Positions 1 to 8,612 of a stretch of 27,229 nt of DNA are shown here, in pieces; positions within the stretch are counted from its first letter, which is position 1; each line of letters begins with the position of its first letter. The notes beneath the pieces are model-generated. The model searched no databases. It had not been told where the DNA came from and worked only from the letters and a program-made list of their open reading frames with translations. A program made the position numbers and the translations under genes. This DNA comes from an uncultured Prevotella sp. (GTDB lineage Bacteria; Bacteroidota; Bacteroidia; Bacteroidales; Bacteroidaceae). The DNA lies in the NCBI GenBank assembly GCA_946998205.1, contig CAMPYJ010000035.1, forward strand, positions 1-27,229, read 5' to 3'.

Positions 1-324
1 CGAATACAATCAAACTTGTTTGAATTGTTGAGGCGCAGCCTGTTTTATATAAAGGCTGGTTCTATAAATTACCACCGCACATAGTCATTAAATGTTTATG
101 AAATACGTTTTGTTATCTTTTGGCTTCTTTTTGGTTCAAAATGTAAGTTCGTTCAGTCGTGTAGCTCGCTACACTCCTTCACTCTCTTGCATTTTGACCT
201 CAAAAATAAGCTCAAAATCTAACAAAGCTAATTTATAGAACCAGCCTAAAAAGAGGCCACAAGATGACAAGACATAAAAAACTGACATCATAAAACTTTA
301 CGGTGGTAATTTATAGAACCACCC
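1..324 (-). mobile_element. MITE-like element, inverted copy split by a nested insertion, truncated by window edge
   Basis: Positions 1-53 joined to 251-324 read as the reverse complement of 14159-14286, so this is an inverted copy of the element found whole at 14159-14415. It is interrupted at 54-246 by another family member. Its outer end reads TAATTTATAGAACCACCC (307-324) and is followed by TAAA (325-328), the same tetranucleotide that flanks the nested copy. The other end lies before position 1. There is no coding sequence, so it would depend on a transposase supplied elsewhere. It ends 15 bp before the start codon of the epimerase gene, so it forms that gene's immediate upstream region. 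Confidence 0.75.
54..246 (+). mobile_element. MITE-like element, nested copy with 18 bp perfect terminal inverted repeats
   Basis: The ends are GGCTGGTTCTATAAATTA (54-71) and its exact reverse complement (229-246). The element is flanked by TAAA at 50-53 and 247-250. Removing it and one TAAA restores the uninterrupted sequence seen near 14240, which shows a real insertion with a 4 bp target duplication. Its right ~95 bp resembles 14319-14415. Inside, an 11 bp helix (137-147 with 186-196) encloses a 7 bp hairpin (159-165 with 168-174). It is non-autonomous: no transposase is present. I cannot assign it to a transposon family. Confidence 0.85.
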
Positions 325-339
325 TAAAATCATATAGAC

Positions 340-1533
340 ATGGATATAGATCAATTGAAACAATTAGCCGTCTTGTACAAAAGTGAATTGCTGCAAAGAG
401 TGGTTCCTTTTTGGCTTGAGAAGTCACAAGACGAAGAGCATGGTGGGTACTTCACATGCTTGGATCGCAAAGGAAATGTTTTTGACACCGACAAATTTGT
501 TTGGCTGCAGTGTCGTGAGGTGTGGTTGTTCGCCATGCTGTATAACAAGGTAGAGAAAAACGAGGAATGGCTGAACTGCGCCATCCAAGGTGCAGAGTTC
601 CTGAAAAAGCACGGGCACGACGGCCGGTACAACTGGTATTTCTCGCTCGACAGGACAGGCGAACCCTTGGTTGAGCCTTACAACATCTTTTCATACACCT
701 TCGCAGCCATGGCCTTCGGACAGCTAAGTTTGGCAACAGGCAACGACGAATACGCCGCCATCGCCAAGAAAACGTTTGACATCATCCTATCGAAGGTAGA
801 CAATCCCAAAGGCAAGTGGAACAAGATACATCCCGGAACGCGCAACATGAAAAACTTCGCACTGCCCATGATACTCTGCAACTTAGCCTTGGAGATAGAG
901 CATCTTCTTGATGAAAACTACCTGCTCGAGACCATGGAAACGTGCATACATGAAGTGATGGACGTGTTTTGCCGACCGGAGTTTGGCGGCATCATCGTGG
1001 AAAACGTGGGAGCCGACGGCAAACTGGTAGACTGCTTCGAGGGCAGACAGGTGACACCGGGGCATGCCATAGAGGCCATGTGGTTTGTCATGGACTTGGG
1101 CAAACGTCTGGACAGACCCGAGCTGATAGAAAAAGCCAAGGACACCGCGCTTACGATGTTGGAGTATGGTTGGGACAAGGAGTTTGGCGGCCTGTACTAT
1201 TTAATGGATCGCAACGGCTGTCCTCCCCAGCAATTGGAGTGGGATCAGAAGCTGTGGTGGGTACACATCGAAACCCTTATCTCCATGCTCAAGGGCTATC
1301 AGCTCACGGGTGACAAGAGGTGTATGGACTGGTTCAAGAAAGTGCACGAATATGCTTGGACGCATTTCAGGGATCAACAATATCCGGAATGGTACGGATA
1401 CCTCAACAGGCGCGGCGAAGTGCTGTTGCCATTGAAGGGCGGAAAATGGAAAGGATGTTTCCATGTGCCCAGAGGAATGTACCAATGCTGGACTACGTTG
1501 GATGAAATCGTCAAGGCAAACGATACCCAATAA
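340..1533 (+). CDS. N-acylglucosamine 2-epimerase (AGE / renin-binding-protein type)
   Basis: This 397-residue cytoplasmic enzyme of the (alpha/alpha)6-barrel AGE superfamily would interconvert N-acetylmannosamine and N-acetylglucosamine. It closely follows the animal renin-binding protein/AGE pattern: HGGYFTCLDRKG near residue 34, KFVWLQCREVW near residue 52, TPGH with His242, and KGCFHVPR with His375. The two histidines match the catalytic pair known for AGE enzymes. That conservation argues against a cellobiose 2-epimerase. In Bacteroides fragilis a renin-binding-protein homologue serves sialic acid catabolism as the ManNAc epimerase (known for that species). Here no neuraminate lyase or sialidase is adjacent. 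The gene follows the MITE copies by 15 bp, and a decayed DUF4434 fragment starts 9 bp after its stop. Confidence 0.9.
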   Translation: MDIDQLKQLAVLYKSELLQRVVPFWLEKSQDEEHGGYFTCLDRKGNVFDTDKFVWLQCREVWLFAMLYNKVEKNEEWLNCAIQGAEFLKKHGHDGRYNWYFSLDRTGEPLVEPYNIFSYTFAAMAFGQLSLATGNDEYAAIAKKTFDIILSKVDNPKGKWNKIHPGTRNMKNFALPMILCNLALEIEHLLDENYLLETMETCIHEVMDVFCRPEFGGIIVENVGADGKLVDCFEGRQVTPGHAIEAMWFVMDLGKRLDRPELIEKAKDTALTMLEYGWDKEFGGLYYLMDRNGCPPQQLEWDQKLWWVHIETLISMLKGYQLTGDKRCMDWFKKVHEYAWTHFRDQQYPEWYGYLNRRGEVLLPLKGGKWKGCFHVPRGMYQCWTTLDEIVKANDTQ

Positions 1534-1541
1534 AGCGAACC

Positions 1542-1927
1542 ATGACAAACAGGAGAAACTTTATCTGGTAAATGAATGAGGTCTCATCGCTTGTGCTGTA
1601 CGGCAAAACGCCGTCTTCCTGCACCAAGGTGGACAACACTTTTGCACGGCACGGGGACGGCGAGACTTCTGCTACGCCGCAGGCCATGAAGGGCATGCCT
1701 GTTAAAGCTACATTTCTGGATGAGATAAGTTGGGACACTCCGCACCAAATTTGAATTGTTTGTTTGCGACATGCCCATCCGCTTCCTGCCAATAAAAATG
1801 GGAGAAACTGCTGTTGAATCTTGATGCCGCGCTGAAAGCCGGAATGGAAAACTCCATTACCTTTGAGTTCTCGCACTTCATGAGTCCCAACTCCGCATAT
1901 TTGCAAGCTGGCCACTTGTATCCATAG
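1542..1927 (+). pseudogene. Decayed DUF4434 gene fragment, paralogue of the intact gene at 14441
   Basis: Pieces of the intact DUF4434 protein recur here in order but out of frame. At 1542 MTNRRNFI corresponds to MVNRREFI, then a stop follows. Near 1700 KATFLDEISWDTPHQ corresponds to ITGTFLDEISHDIPHQ, and then a stop at 1753. After about 1770 come CDMPIRFLPIK and ITFEFSHFMSPNSAYLQAGHLY, corresponding to RDMPIRFFPIK and the C-terminal FEFSHFMSPQSAYIQARHLY. Roughly 240 central residues are missing and there are frameshifts and stops. The likely history is duplication or rearrangement of the epimerase/DUF4434 neighbourhood followed by decay. No functional product is expected. Confidence 0.9.
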
Positions 1928-1981
1928 ATACTGCGAGCATTTTAATATTTAAATCATTCACTAACCTAAAAATCATAATTA

Positions 1982-4900
1982 ATGGAAAAAATTAGATGGT
2001 GTATCAGGAGGTTTGTTGTGTCCTTGATCCTAACAGTCACATGCGTGGCAGCAAGCCATGCGCAAAATGTGATAACAGGAACAGTCAGCGACGCGAACGG
2101 TGAGCCAATGGTAGGAGTGTCTGTCATTGTGAAAGGAACGACGAGAGGACAGGTTACTAACATTGATGGACGATACCAAATCGAGGCTAAAGTCAATGAC
2201 ATATTGACTTTTGCAAGTGTCGGCATGGCATCGCGAGAAGTTAGGGTGGGCAATCGCAAGACGATTGACATTACGATGAAGGAGGATGTAGCCGCCTTAA
2301 GCGAGGTCGTTGTGGTGGGCTATGGCACACAAAAGCGAGGTAGCATTACGGGCGCTATCTCCACGGTTTCTGATAAAGAGATACTCAAGGCGCCGACCAT
2401 GAGTATCAGTAATATCATCGGACCCCGCATCGCAGGTGTGGCAGCCGTGCAATTAAGTGGGCAGCCCGGTAGTGATAACGCTGCGCTCACCATGCGCGGA
2501 CAAGGGGGTATCATCTACGTTATTGATGGTATTCGGCGCACCGCAGCCGACTTCAACGGTTTGGATCCGAACGAGATAGAATCGGTGTCTATCCTGAAAG
2601 ACGCTTCCGCCGTGTCTGTCTATGGTCTGGATGCCAACGGAGCGTTTATCGTAACCACGAAGAAAGGCAGCAAAAACAAGACTTCCATCTCCTACACGGG
2701 AGCTTTCGGATTGAGCGAGAACGCACAAAATCAGGTATGGCTTGACGGCCCCGGGTACGCTTATTGGTACAACAAAGCACGCGAATTGCAGGGCGATGCC
2801 CCCGTCTTTACAAATGAAATGGTACAAAAGATGCGTGACGGGGTTGACGGTTGGGGCAACACCAACTGGTACAAAAAATTGTTTGGAACCGGAAGCCGTA
2901 TGCACCACAATGTGTCTGCATCGGGTGGAAACGACAAGGTGAAGTTTTTCGCATCAATGGGTTATTTGAAAGAAAACGGTAATATTGACAATTTCGATTA
3001 TGACCGTCTGAACCTTCGTTCAAACATCGATGCGAAGATAACCGACAACCTTACTTTCGTGCTGGGCATATCCGGGCGTATAGAGAAGCGCAGTGAACCC
3101 CGATACTCTGCCAACCCAGACGATTGGCATAACATTCCACAGCAAATCATCAGGGCTATGCCATACGTTCCGGAAACAACGGAATATCAGGGAAAAACTT
3201 ACGCCGTGTCTACACCAACCGCATCGTCACCCGTTGCGCCATTGGCATCCATCAACGAGTCAGGATACAACAAGTCTAATCGTTCGTTTGTCCAGACCAA
3301 TTTCAGTCTGAAATATGATGCGCCTTGGCTGAAAGGCTTAAGCGTGAAGTTTCAAGGTGCTTACGATGTTAATTTCTATTTTAACAAGGTGCTAAGCAAT
3401 CCTTACGAGGTGATGCAAATCAGTCTACCCACCTCCACATCCAAGACATTGAATTATTATAAAGCTTTCGATGCCCAAGGAAACAGCGTGTCGCTGAGCG
3501 AGGCCGCCGGCAGGGGTTACAACTTTACCACACAAACCAGTGTGACATACGACAACAGGTTTGACAAGCATACCGTGGGCGTACTGCTGTTGGCTGAGAC
3601 GCGCGAACACAAAAGTAACGACTTGAGTGCCAAAGGCACAGGATTGGACTTCTTGCAGCTTGATGAGCTTGACAAGATTACCAACTTGACTGGCGATGGC
3701 AAGGAAAAGATGCCAGAGATTGGTGGTTACAGCAGATTTACGCGGATAGCTGGATTTGTTGGCAGGATTAATTACAACTATGATGACAAGTATTACTTGG
3801 AGGCCTCGGCACGTTATGATGGCAGCTACCTTTTTGGCGGCATGAACAACAGATGGGTGTTCTTGCCCAGTTTATCGTTGGGTTGGCGCATCAATAACGA
3901 AAAATGGTTTGATGCCGACTGGGTGAACAACCTGAAACTGCGTGCGGGTGTTGGTAAAACAGGCACAAGTAGCGGATTGAACGCATTTCAATGGCGCAAT
4001 GCAATGACACTGGTGAAAAACGCAGTGGTACTGGGTGGCGGAAGCCAGTCGATGATGTACGCCAGCGTTTTAGGCAATCCTAACCTTCGGTGGGCGCAAT
4101 GCATGAACTACAATCTCGGTGTAGACGCAACCTTATGGAATGGCCTTTTAGGTGTTGAGTTTGACGTGTTCTATAAATATGAGTATGACAAAATTTCATC
4201 TGTCGTGGGTGCGTTCCCACCATCACGAGGTGGATATTATCACAACTCAGCCAATATAAACAAGGCTGATTACAAGGGATTTGAGGTGGCTTTAACCCAT
4301 CGTAACCACATCGGGAATTTTAATTATGGTGGAAAATTGATATGGTCGTACGCTTATGGACGTTGGCTGAAATACGCCAGTGATTCTGACAATGCTCCTG
4401 AGTACCAACGCATCACAGGTAAACAAATCGGTGCCAAGTATGGTTTCATGGACGCAGGACTGTTTAAGGACGAGGCAGATATAGCCACTTCGCCAACTGT
4501 TGTTGGTTATAAAGCACTGCCGGGCTATATAAAATATGTGGACCGTAATGGTGATGGTGTGATAACCGCTGCGCAAGACCAAGGCTATGTAGGTAAAAGC
4601 TCAACCCCAACACACACAGGTTCGTTCAACTTGTTTGGCGATTGGAAGGGATTCGACTTCGACTTGTTGTTCTCTTGGGGGTTAGGCAATGTCGTGGCCT
4701 TGACCGGGGAATACAGTGGTTCGGGCATCCAAGACAACACGGCCTATACCAAGCCGTTCTACCACGGTGGTAACTCACCGACTTATTTGGTGGAGAAATC
4801 GTGGACACCCGACAACCCCAACGCAGAGTTTCCGCGTCTTGAGATTTCAGGTCCGAGCAACAACAACGGTTTCTCTTCCACGTTCTGGTATCGCTCTGGC

Positions 4901-5122
4901 AATTACATGCGATTAAAGACAGCACAAATTGGCTACAACTTCCCCAAACAATGGCTAACTAACATAGGCATTGAGGGTGCAAGACTATATGTGGAGGGTT
5001 TCAACCTGTTGACATTCAGCAGTCTGACCAAATACAACATAGATCCTGAGTCTCCTTCTGTAAACAACGGTTACTACCCGCAGCAGAGGACGTATACCTT
5101 GGGAATAAAACTAACTTTCTAA
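1982..5122 (+). CDS. susC-like: SusC-family TonB-dependent outer-membrane transporter (SusC1)
   Basis: This 1046-residue protein would import oligosaccharide across the outer membrane, energised by TonB. A signal peptide ends at about SHAQ (residue 28). A carboxypeptidase-regulatory-like domain follows at about residues 30-105 (GTVSDANGEPMVGVSVIVKG), then the SusC sequence EVVVVGYGTQKR and the plug domain at about residues 118-230 with YVIDG and IESVSILKDASAVSVYG. The remainder is the beta-barrel, ending in a terminal Phe (GIKLTF), as is usual for outer-membrane barrels. It has no STN domain, so FecR-type signalling is unlikely. The susD gene starts 13 bp after the stop, so the two are surely cotranscribed. 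The substrate cannot be read from sequence. Confidence 0.95.
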   Translation: MEKIRWCIRRFVVSLILTVTCVAASHAQNVITGTVSDANGEPMVGVSVIVKGTTRGQVTNIDGRYQIEAKVNDILTFASVGMASREVRVGNRKTIDITMKEDVAALSEVVVVGYGTQKRGSITGAISTVSDKEILKAPTMSISNIIGPRIAGVAAVQLSGQPGSDNAALTMRGQGGIIYVIDGIRRTAADFNGLDPNEIESVSILKDASAVSVYGLDANGAFIVTTKKGSKNKTSISYTGAFGLSENAQNQVWLDGPGYAYWYNKARELQGDAPVFTNEMVQKMRDGVDGWGNTNWYKKLFGTGSRMHHNVSASGGNDKVKFFASMGYLKENGNIDNFDYDRLNLRSNIDAKITDNLTFVLGISGRIEKRSEPRYSANPDDWHNIPQQIIRAMPYVPETTEYQGKTYAVSTPTASSPVAPLASINESGYNKSNRSFVQTNFSLKYDAPWLKGLSVKFQGAYDVNFYFNKVLSNPYEVMQISLPTSTSKTLNYYKAFDAQGNSVSLSEAAGRGYNFTTQTSVTYDNRFDKHTVGVLLLAETREHKSNDLSAKGTGLDFLQLDELDKITNLTGDGKEKMPEIGGYSRFTRIAGFVGRINYNYDDKYYLEASARYDGSYLFGGMNNRWVFLPSLSLGWRINNEKWFDADWVNNLKLRAGVGKTGTSSGLNAFQWRNAMTLVKNAVVLGGGSQSMMYASVLGNPNLRWAQCMNYNLGVDATLWNGLLGVEFDVFYKYEYDKISSVVGAFPPSRGGYYHNSANINKADYKGFEVALTHRNHIGNFNYGGKLIWSYAYGRWLKYASDSDNAPEYQRITGKQIGAKYGFMDAGLFKDEADIATSPTVVGYKALPGYIKYVDRNGDGVITAAQDQGYVGKSSTPTHTGSFNLFGDWKGFDFDLLFSWGLGNVVALTGEYSGSGIQDNTAYTKPFYHGGNSPTYLVEKSWTPDNPNAEFPRLEISGPSNNNGFSSTFWYRSGNYMRLKTAQIGYNFPKQWLTNIGIEGARLYVEGFNLLTFSSLTKYNIDPESPSVNNGYYPQQRTYTLGIKLTF

Positions 5123-5135
5123 AAGATTTGACAGT

Positions 5136-6764
5136 ATGAAAAATATTGGTTTTAACATAGCGGTGGCATTTTGCGCAGTCTTGCCCTTGACATCGTGTAA
5201 CGACTGGCTGGATGGCGTTACTCAAACAGCGACCGTAAGTGATGAAATCGTTTGGCAAGACGCAAAGTACGTCGATAAAAACGTGAATGCTTTTTATACC
5301 GCTTTGCACAGATACGGCCAGTTTGGGGAGACGCAGTTTGGTGGTAGTCTTACCGAAAGTCTTACCGATGCCTTCAAATATGGCTCGGTAGCACTGGGTC
5401 ATCGCGCAGGCCATCCTAATGTTTACGTCACCGACCCATCCGTGGTGACACCCGATGGATGTCTGTATGATGTATGGAGCGAGGATGCCGCTTATGGAAG
5501 TATCAGGCAGATAAACCAGTTTTTAACGGTGCAGAAGCAGTATTCAAAGTTTTCCGCAGAGCAAAACAAACGCTGGGAGGCACAGGCTCGTTTCTTCCGC
5601 GCATACCTATACTTCCAGCTGGCTAAACGGCACGGCGGCGTAGTTATCTACAAGGAATTGCCCGAAAGTAACGACAAAGCACTTAGTACGGCTGAAGATA
5701 CTTGGAAATTTATCGCTGAGGATCTTGACTATGCGGCAGCTAACCTTCCTGCGGTGTGGACAGACCCCAACGCAAAAGGCAGGGTAACTCAAGGAGCCGC
5801 CTATGCCCTGAAATCACGAGCCATGCTTTACGCAGAACAATGGCAGGCTGCATACGACGCGGCTGACAAGGTAGAGAAGCTCGGTCTTTACGATTTGGCA
5901 TCCAATTACGCTGACGCATGGAGTGGCAACAACAACGAATGCATATTGGCTTTTAGGTATAACAAGGACAGTGGACCTTACCACAGCTTTGACAAATACT
6001 ATGTGCCGCAGTGCGACGGATACGATTATGGCGCCATGGGAACACCCACGCAGGAAATGGTGGAGTGCTATGAGACTAAAGATGGCAAAACCGTGGACTG
6101 GACTCCATGGCATGGGACGACCGACAGAAAGCCTCCTTATGACCAGCTTGAACCCCGATTTGCCGCTACCATTATATATGCTGGATGCAAATGGAAGGGA
6201 CGCAAGATGGATTGCTGTGTTGGAGGCAAGAATGGTGAGTTCATGGCTTATCGTGAACAGGCTTACTCTTACGGCAAAACCACCACAGGATATTTTCTTC
6301 GTAAGCTGCTTGACGAAAAACTGACGGACATCAAAGGACAACACAGCTCGCAGCCATGGGTGGAAATACGCTTTGCCGAGGTGTTGCTCAACAAAGCCGA
6401 GGCTGCCTTCAGATTAGGAAAAATCAGTGAGGCACAGACGCTCATGAACCGCGTGCGGAAACGTGTTGGACTGCCAGCGAAAACCTCTACCGGTGACGCT
6501 TGGTTTAAGGATTACCGCAACGAGCGTAAGGTGGAATTAGCTTACGAAGGACATCTGTTCTGGGATATGCGTAGGTGGAAACTGGCTCATATTGAGTATA
6601 ACAACTACCGCTGTCACGGTATGAAGATTACCAACGGCACATACGAGTATGTTGATTGTGACGGTCAAGACCGTAAGTTCTCATCAAAACTCTACAGGCT
6701 GCCTGTTCCTACATCCGAATTGAAAAACAATAAGTTGGCCAAGCAGTTTGATGAATGGAAATAA
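5136..6764 (+). CDS. susD-like: SusD/RagB-family surface glycan-binding lipoprotein (SusD1)
   Basis: This is a 542-residue lipoprotein with lipobox LTSC (Cys21) followed by NDWLDG. It would form the lid on SusC1 and bind glycan at the cell surface. The family hallmarks are present: the helical core with WEAQARFFRAYLYFQLAKRHGG near residue 150, EVLLNKAEAAFRLG near residue 415, and NERKVELAYEGHLFWDMRRW near residue 470. Length is typical for SusD. It sits between SusC1 and a DUF5018-like lipoprotein with gaps of 13 and about 22 bp, which marks one operon. Confidence 0.95.
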   Translation: MKNIGFNIAVAFCAVLPLTSCNDWLDGVTQTATVSDEIVWQDAKYVDKNVNAFYTALHRYGQFGETQFGGSLTESLTDAFKYGSVALGHRAGHPNVYVTDPSVVTPDGCLYDVWSEDAAYGSIRQINQFLTVQKQYSKFSAEQNKRWEAQARFFRAYLYFQLAKRHGGVVIYKELPESNDKALSTAEDTWKFIAEDLDYAAANLPAVWTDPNAKGRVTQGAAYALKSRAMLYAEQWQAAYDAADKVEKLGLYDLASNYADAWSGNNNECILAFRYNKDSGPYHSFDKYYVPQCDGYDYGAMGTPTQEMVECYETKDGKTVDWTPWHGTTDRKPPYDQLEPRFAATIIYAGCKWKGRKMDCCVGGKNGEFMAYREQAYSYGKTTTGYFLRKLLDEKLTDIKGQHSSQPWVEIRFAEVLLNKAEAAFRLGKISEAQTLMNRVRKRVGLPAKTSTGDAWFKDYRNERKVELAYEGHLFWDMRRWKLAHIEYNNYRCHGMKITNGTYEYVDCDGQDRKFSSKLYRLPVPTSELKNNKLAKQFDEWK

Positions 6765-6786
6765 CAACCTTTAAGTATTGACAAAT

Positions 6787-8460
6787 ATGAAAACCAAAAT
6801 ATTGACATTAGCCTGCAACCTGCTGCTTATTTTTACATGGGTAGGTTGCCAAGAGCCCGAGGAGTTTCACCCTAATATAGAGCGAAACGGCATCACGAAT
6901 CTCACAGCACGGTTTATTGATGATGACAGGGACGAAAACAACTTCACAAGTGAGATAGACTATCAAAACAAAGTGATTACCGTCGTGTTTCCTTATAACT
7001 ACCCACGGCTGTCTGACAATGTTCTCGACAAGTCGTCACTCAAAAAGATGCGGGTGTTCGCAAGTCTCGAAAACAACGTGTATGTAACACCTAAGCTGTA
7101 CTTTATGGATCTGACGAAGGAGAACACGATTACCGTGACCGACCAGAATGGAGGGAAGGCAGACTATAAAGTAGTGGCAGAAATAAGAAAAAGCAACGAG
7201 TGCGCCATCACTAAGTTTGACCTTCCGAATGCCAACTTAAGTGGTCTTGTGAAGGAAGCAGACAAGGTAATCTCCCTTGTCTCTGCTGACGAGATTGGCA
7301 AACAGCTTGCAACGGTGAGCATCTCTCACGGAGCCACCATTTCTCCTGACCCAACAGTCGTAGCTCTTGACTATGACCAGGAACAACAATTCAAGGTTAC
7401 GGCGCAGGACGGTGTTACCTCGAGGGTATACACGGTGAAAAAGGAAATTCCGCAAAAAATCAGCAATGGGTTGCGCGCCAGCAGCGCTCAATTGTTGTGG
7501 GTAAAGAAACTTGTGGACATTGGATTAACCCAAAACCACATGACTACCGGTATCGCCGCTCTGAACAACTATGTTGTTGTGAACGAGAGAGGCAATGGAC
7601 AAGCTGTATATCTCAACGCCAAGACTGGAGAGATAGCGGGTCATATCGACATCAGCGAATTTGCGGGGAGCCTGGCAAACATGTATGCCACAGCAGATGA
7701 TAACGACAATATATTGTTCTGCAACTTCAACAATCAGAAAGATGGAAAGTTCATCATCTGGAGAGTAAAGGGTGTCAAGGGTAAGCCTGAAAAGTATTTA
7801 GAATATACCACAAGCGCACAGATGGGACGTAAGCTATCTGTTATAGGCAGCTTGGATGGTGATGCTATTATTACGGTACCCATAGGCGGTACGGCAGGAC
7901 AATTTGCGCGCTGGCAGGTGAAAGCCGGAAAGCTGGTTTCTACCACGCCAGTCATAGTTCAAGCCCAAGGCTTAGGCAACTGGGGTAATAATGCGGACGT
8001 AATATACAGCGATCCAGCTGACCCTACAAGTGACTATTTTGCTGCGTACTATGCCGAACCAAGGCATGCCTCATTCTTTGATGGCAAAACCAATTCCATC
8101 AAGGCCAAGGGACCTAAAATTTCTCCCAACTGGCTGCAGAATGCGGTAGACTATACCGTGTTTAACAAAGCACACTACTTCATTTCTAACTCTGTGAATC
8201 TTTGGACATGGGGTACAGACGATTGCATCTACTTGTTCGACACTGGTGGTGGCAATTTGGATACGCAGGTGCTTGACTTTTCTTCAAAAGGCTTGGACAT
8301 AAATGGCAAGTACGGAGGCAAGGCATTAGGAAAACAAAATGCAAATGGAACAGGCGACGTCGCCCTGAGAGTATCGAACGACGGATACTATCTGTACATC
8401 TACTTCATGTTTACCAACGGATATGTTGGTTGCATGCGCTGCGACTGTTTGGATTTGTAA
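6787..8460 (+). CDS. DUF5018-like surface lipoprotein, possible glycan-binding protein
   Basis: I take the ATG at 6787 rather than the in-frame TTG at 6778, because it begins the lipoprotein signal MKTKILTLACN with lipobox WVGC (Cys21), followed by acidic QEPEEF that fits surface export. The mature protein is about 537 residues. It starts with two Ig-like/beta-sandwich segments (about 30-125 and 130-220, the second ending in VTSRVYTVKKE), typical of DUF5018-like proteins next to susCD. From about residue 235 to the end there is a repetitive beta-rich region that may be a propeller (ATADDNDNILFCNF, DDCIYLFDTGGG). By position it is the third gene of the SusCD operon, the usual place for a surface glycan-binding protein. 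No catalytic motif is seen. The family name is from pattern memory. Confidence 0.7.
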   Translation: MKTKILTLACNLLLIFTWVGCQEPEEFHPNIERNGITNLTARFIDDDRDENNFTSEIDYQNKVITVVFPYNYPRLSDNVLDKSSLKKMRVFASLENNVYVTPKLYFMDLTKENTITVTDQNGGKADYKVVAEIRKSNECAITKFDLPNANLSGLVKEADKVISLVSADEIGKQLATVSISHGATISPDPTVVALDYDQEQQFKVTAQDGVTSRVYTVKKEIPQKISNGLRASSAQLLWVKKLVDIGLTQNHMTTGIAALNNYVVVNERGNGQAVYLNAKTGEIAGHIDISEFAGSLANMYATADDNDNILFCNFNNQKDGKFIIWRVKGVKGKPEKYLEYTTSAQMGRKLSVIGSLDGDAIITVPIGGTAGQFARWQVKAGKLVSTTPVIVQAQGLGNWGNNADVIYSDPADPTSDYFAAYYAEPRHASFFDGKTNSIKAKGPKISPNWLQNAVDYTVFNKAHYFISNSVNLWTWGTDDCIYLFDTGGGNLDTQVLDFSSKGLDINGKYGGKALGKQNANGTGDVALRVSNDGYYLYIYFMFTNGYVGCMRCDCLDL

Positions 8461-8472
8461 TCTTTCATTCAA

Positions 8473-8511
8473 CCATCTCAATGCTTTGACCCTGTCACTG
8501 CATTGAGATGG
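8473..8511 (+). terminator. Stem-loop terminator after the SusCD1 operon
   Basis: CCATCTCAATGC (8473-8484) pairs perfectly with GCATTGAGATGG (8500-8511) across a 15 nt loop, 12 bp after the stop of the DUF5018-like gene. The U-tract is weak (GCTTTCATC), so termination may be partial. It splits the SusCD1 operon from the downstream hydrolases, which lie 100 bp further on. Confidence 0.7.
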
Positions 8512-8612
8512 CTTTCATCGCTCACGGTTGACAAAAAACAGATCCATCTTGTTGGATGATGAAAAAAGAACCTTATATTTAATAGCAAGAACAAAATAAT
8601 AAATGATAACGG

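Noticed and set aside
340..1533. Cellobiose or mannobiose 2-epimerase
   Set aside because: The sequence follows the renin-binding protein/AGE pattern through HGGYFTCL, KFVWLQ and KGCFHVPR, which favours the N-acylglucosamine 2-epimerase.
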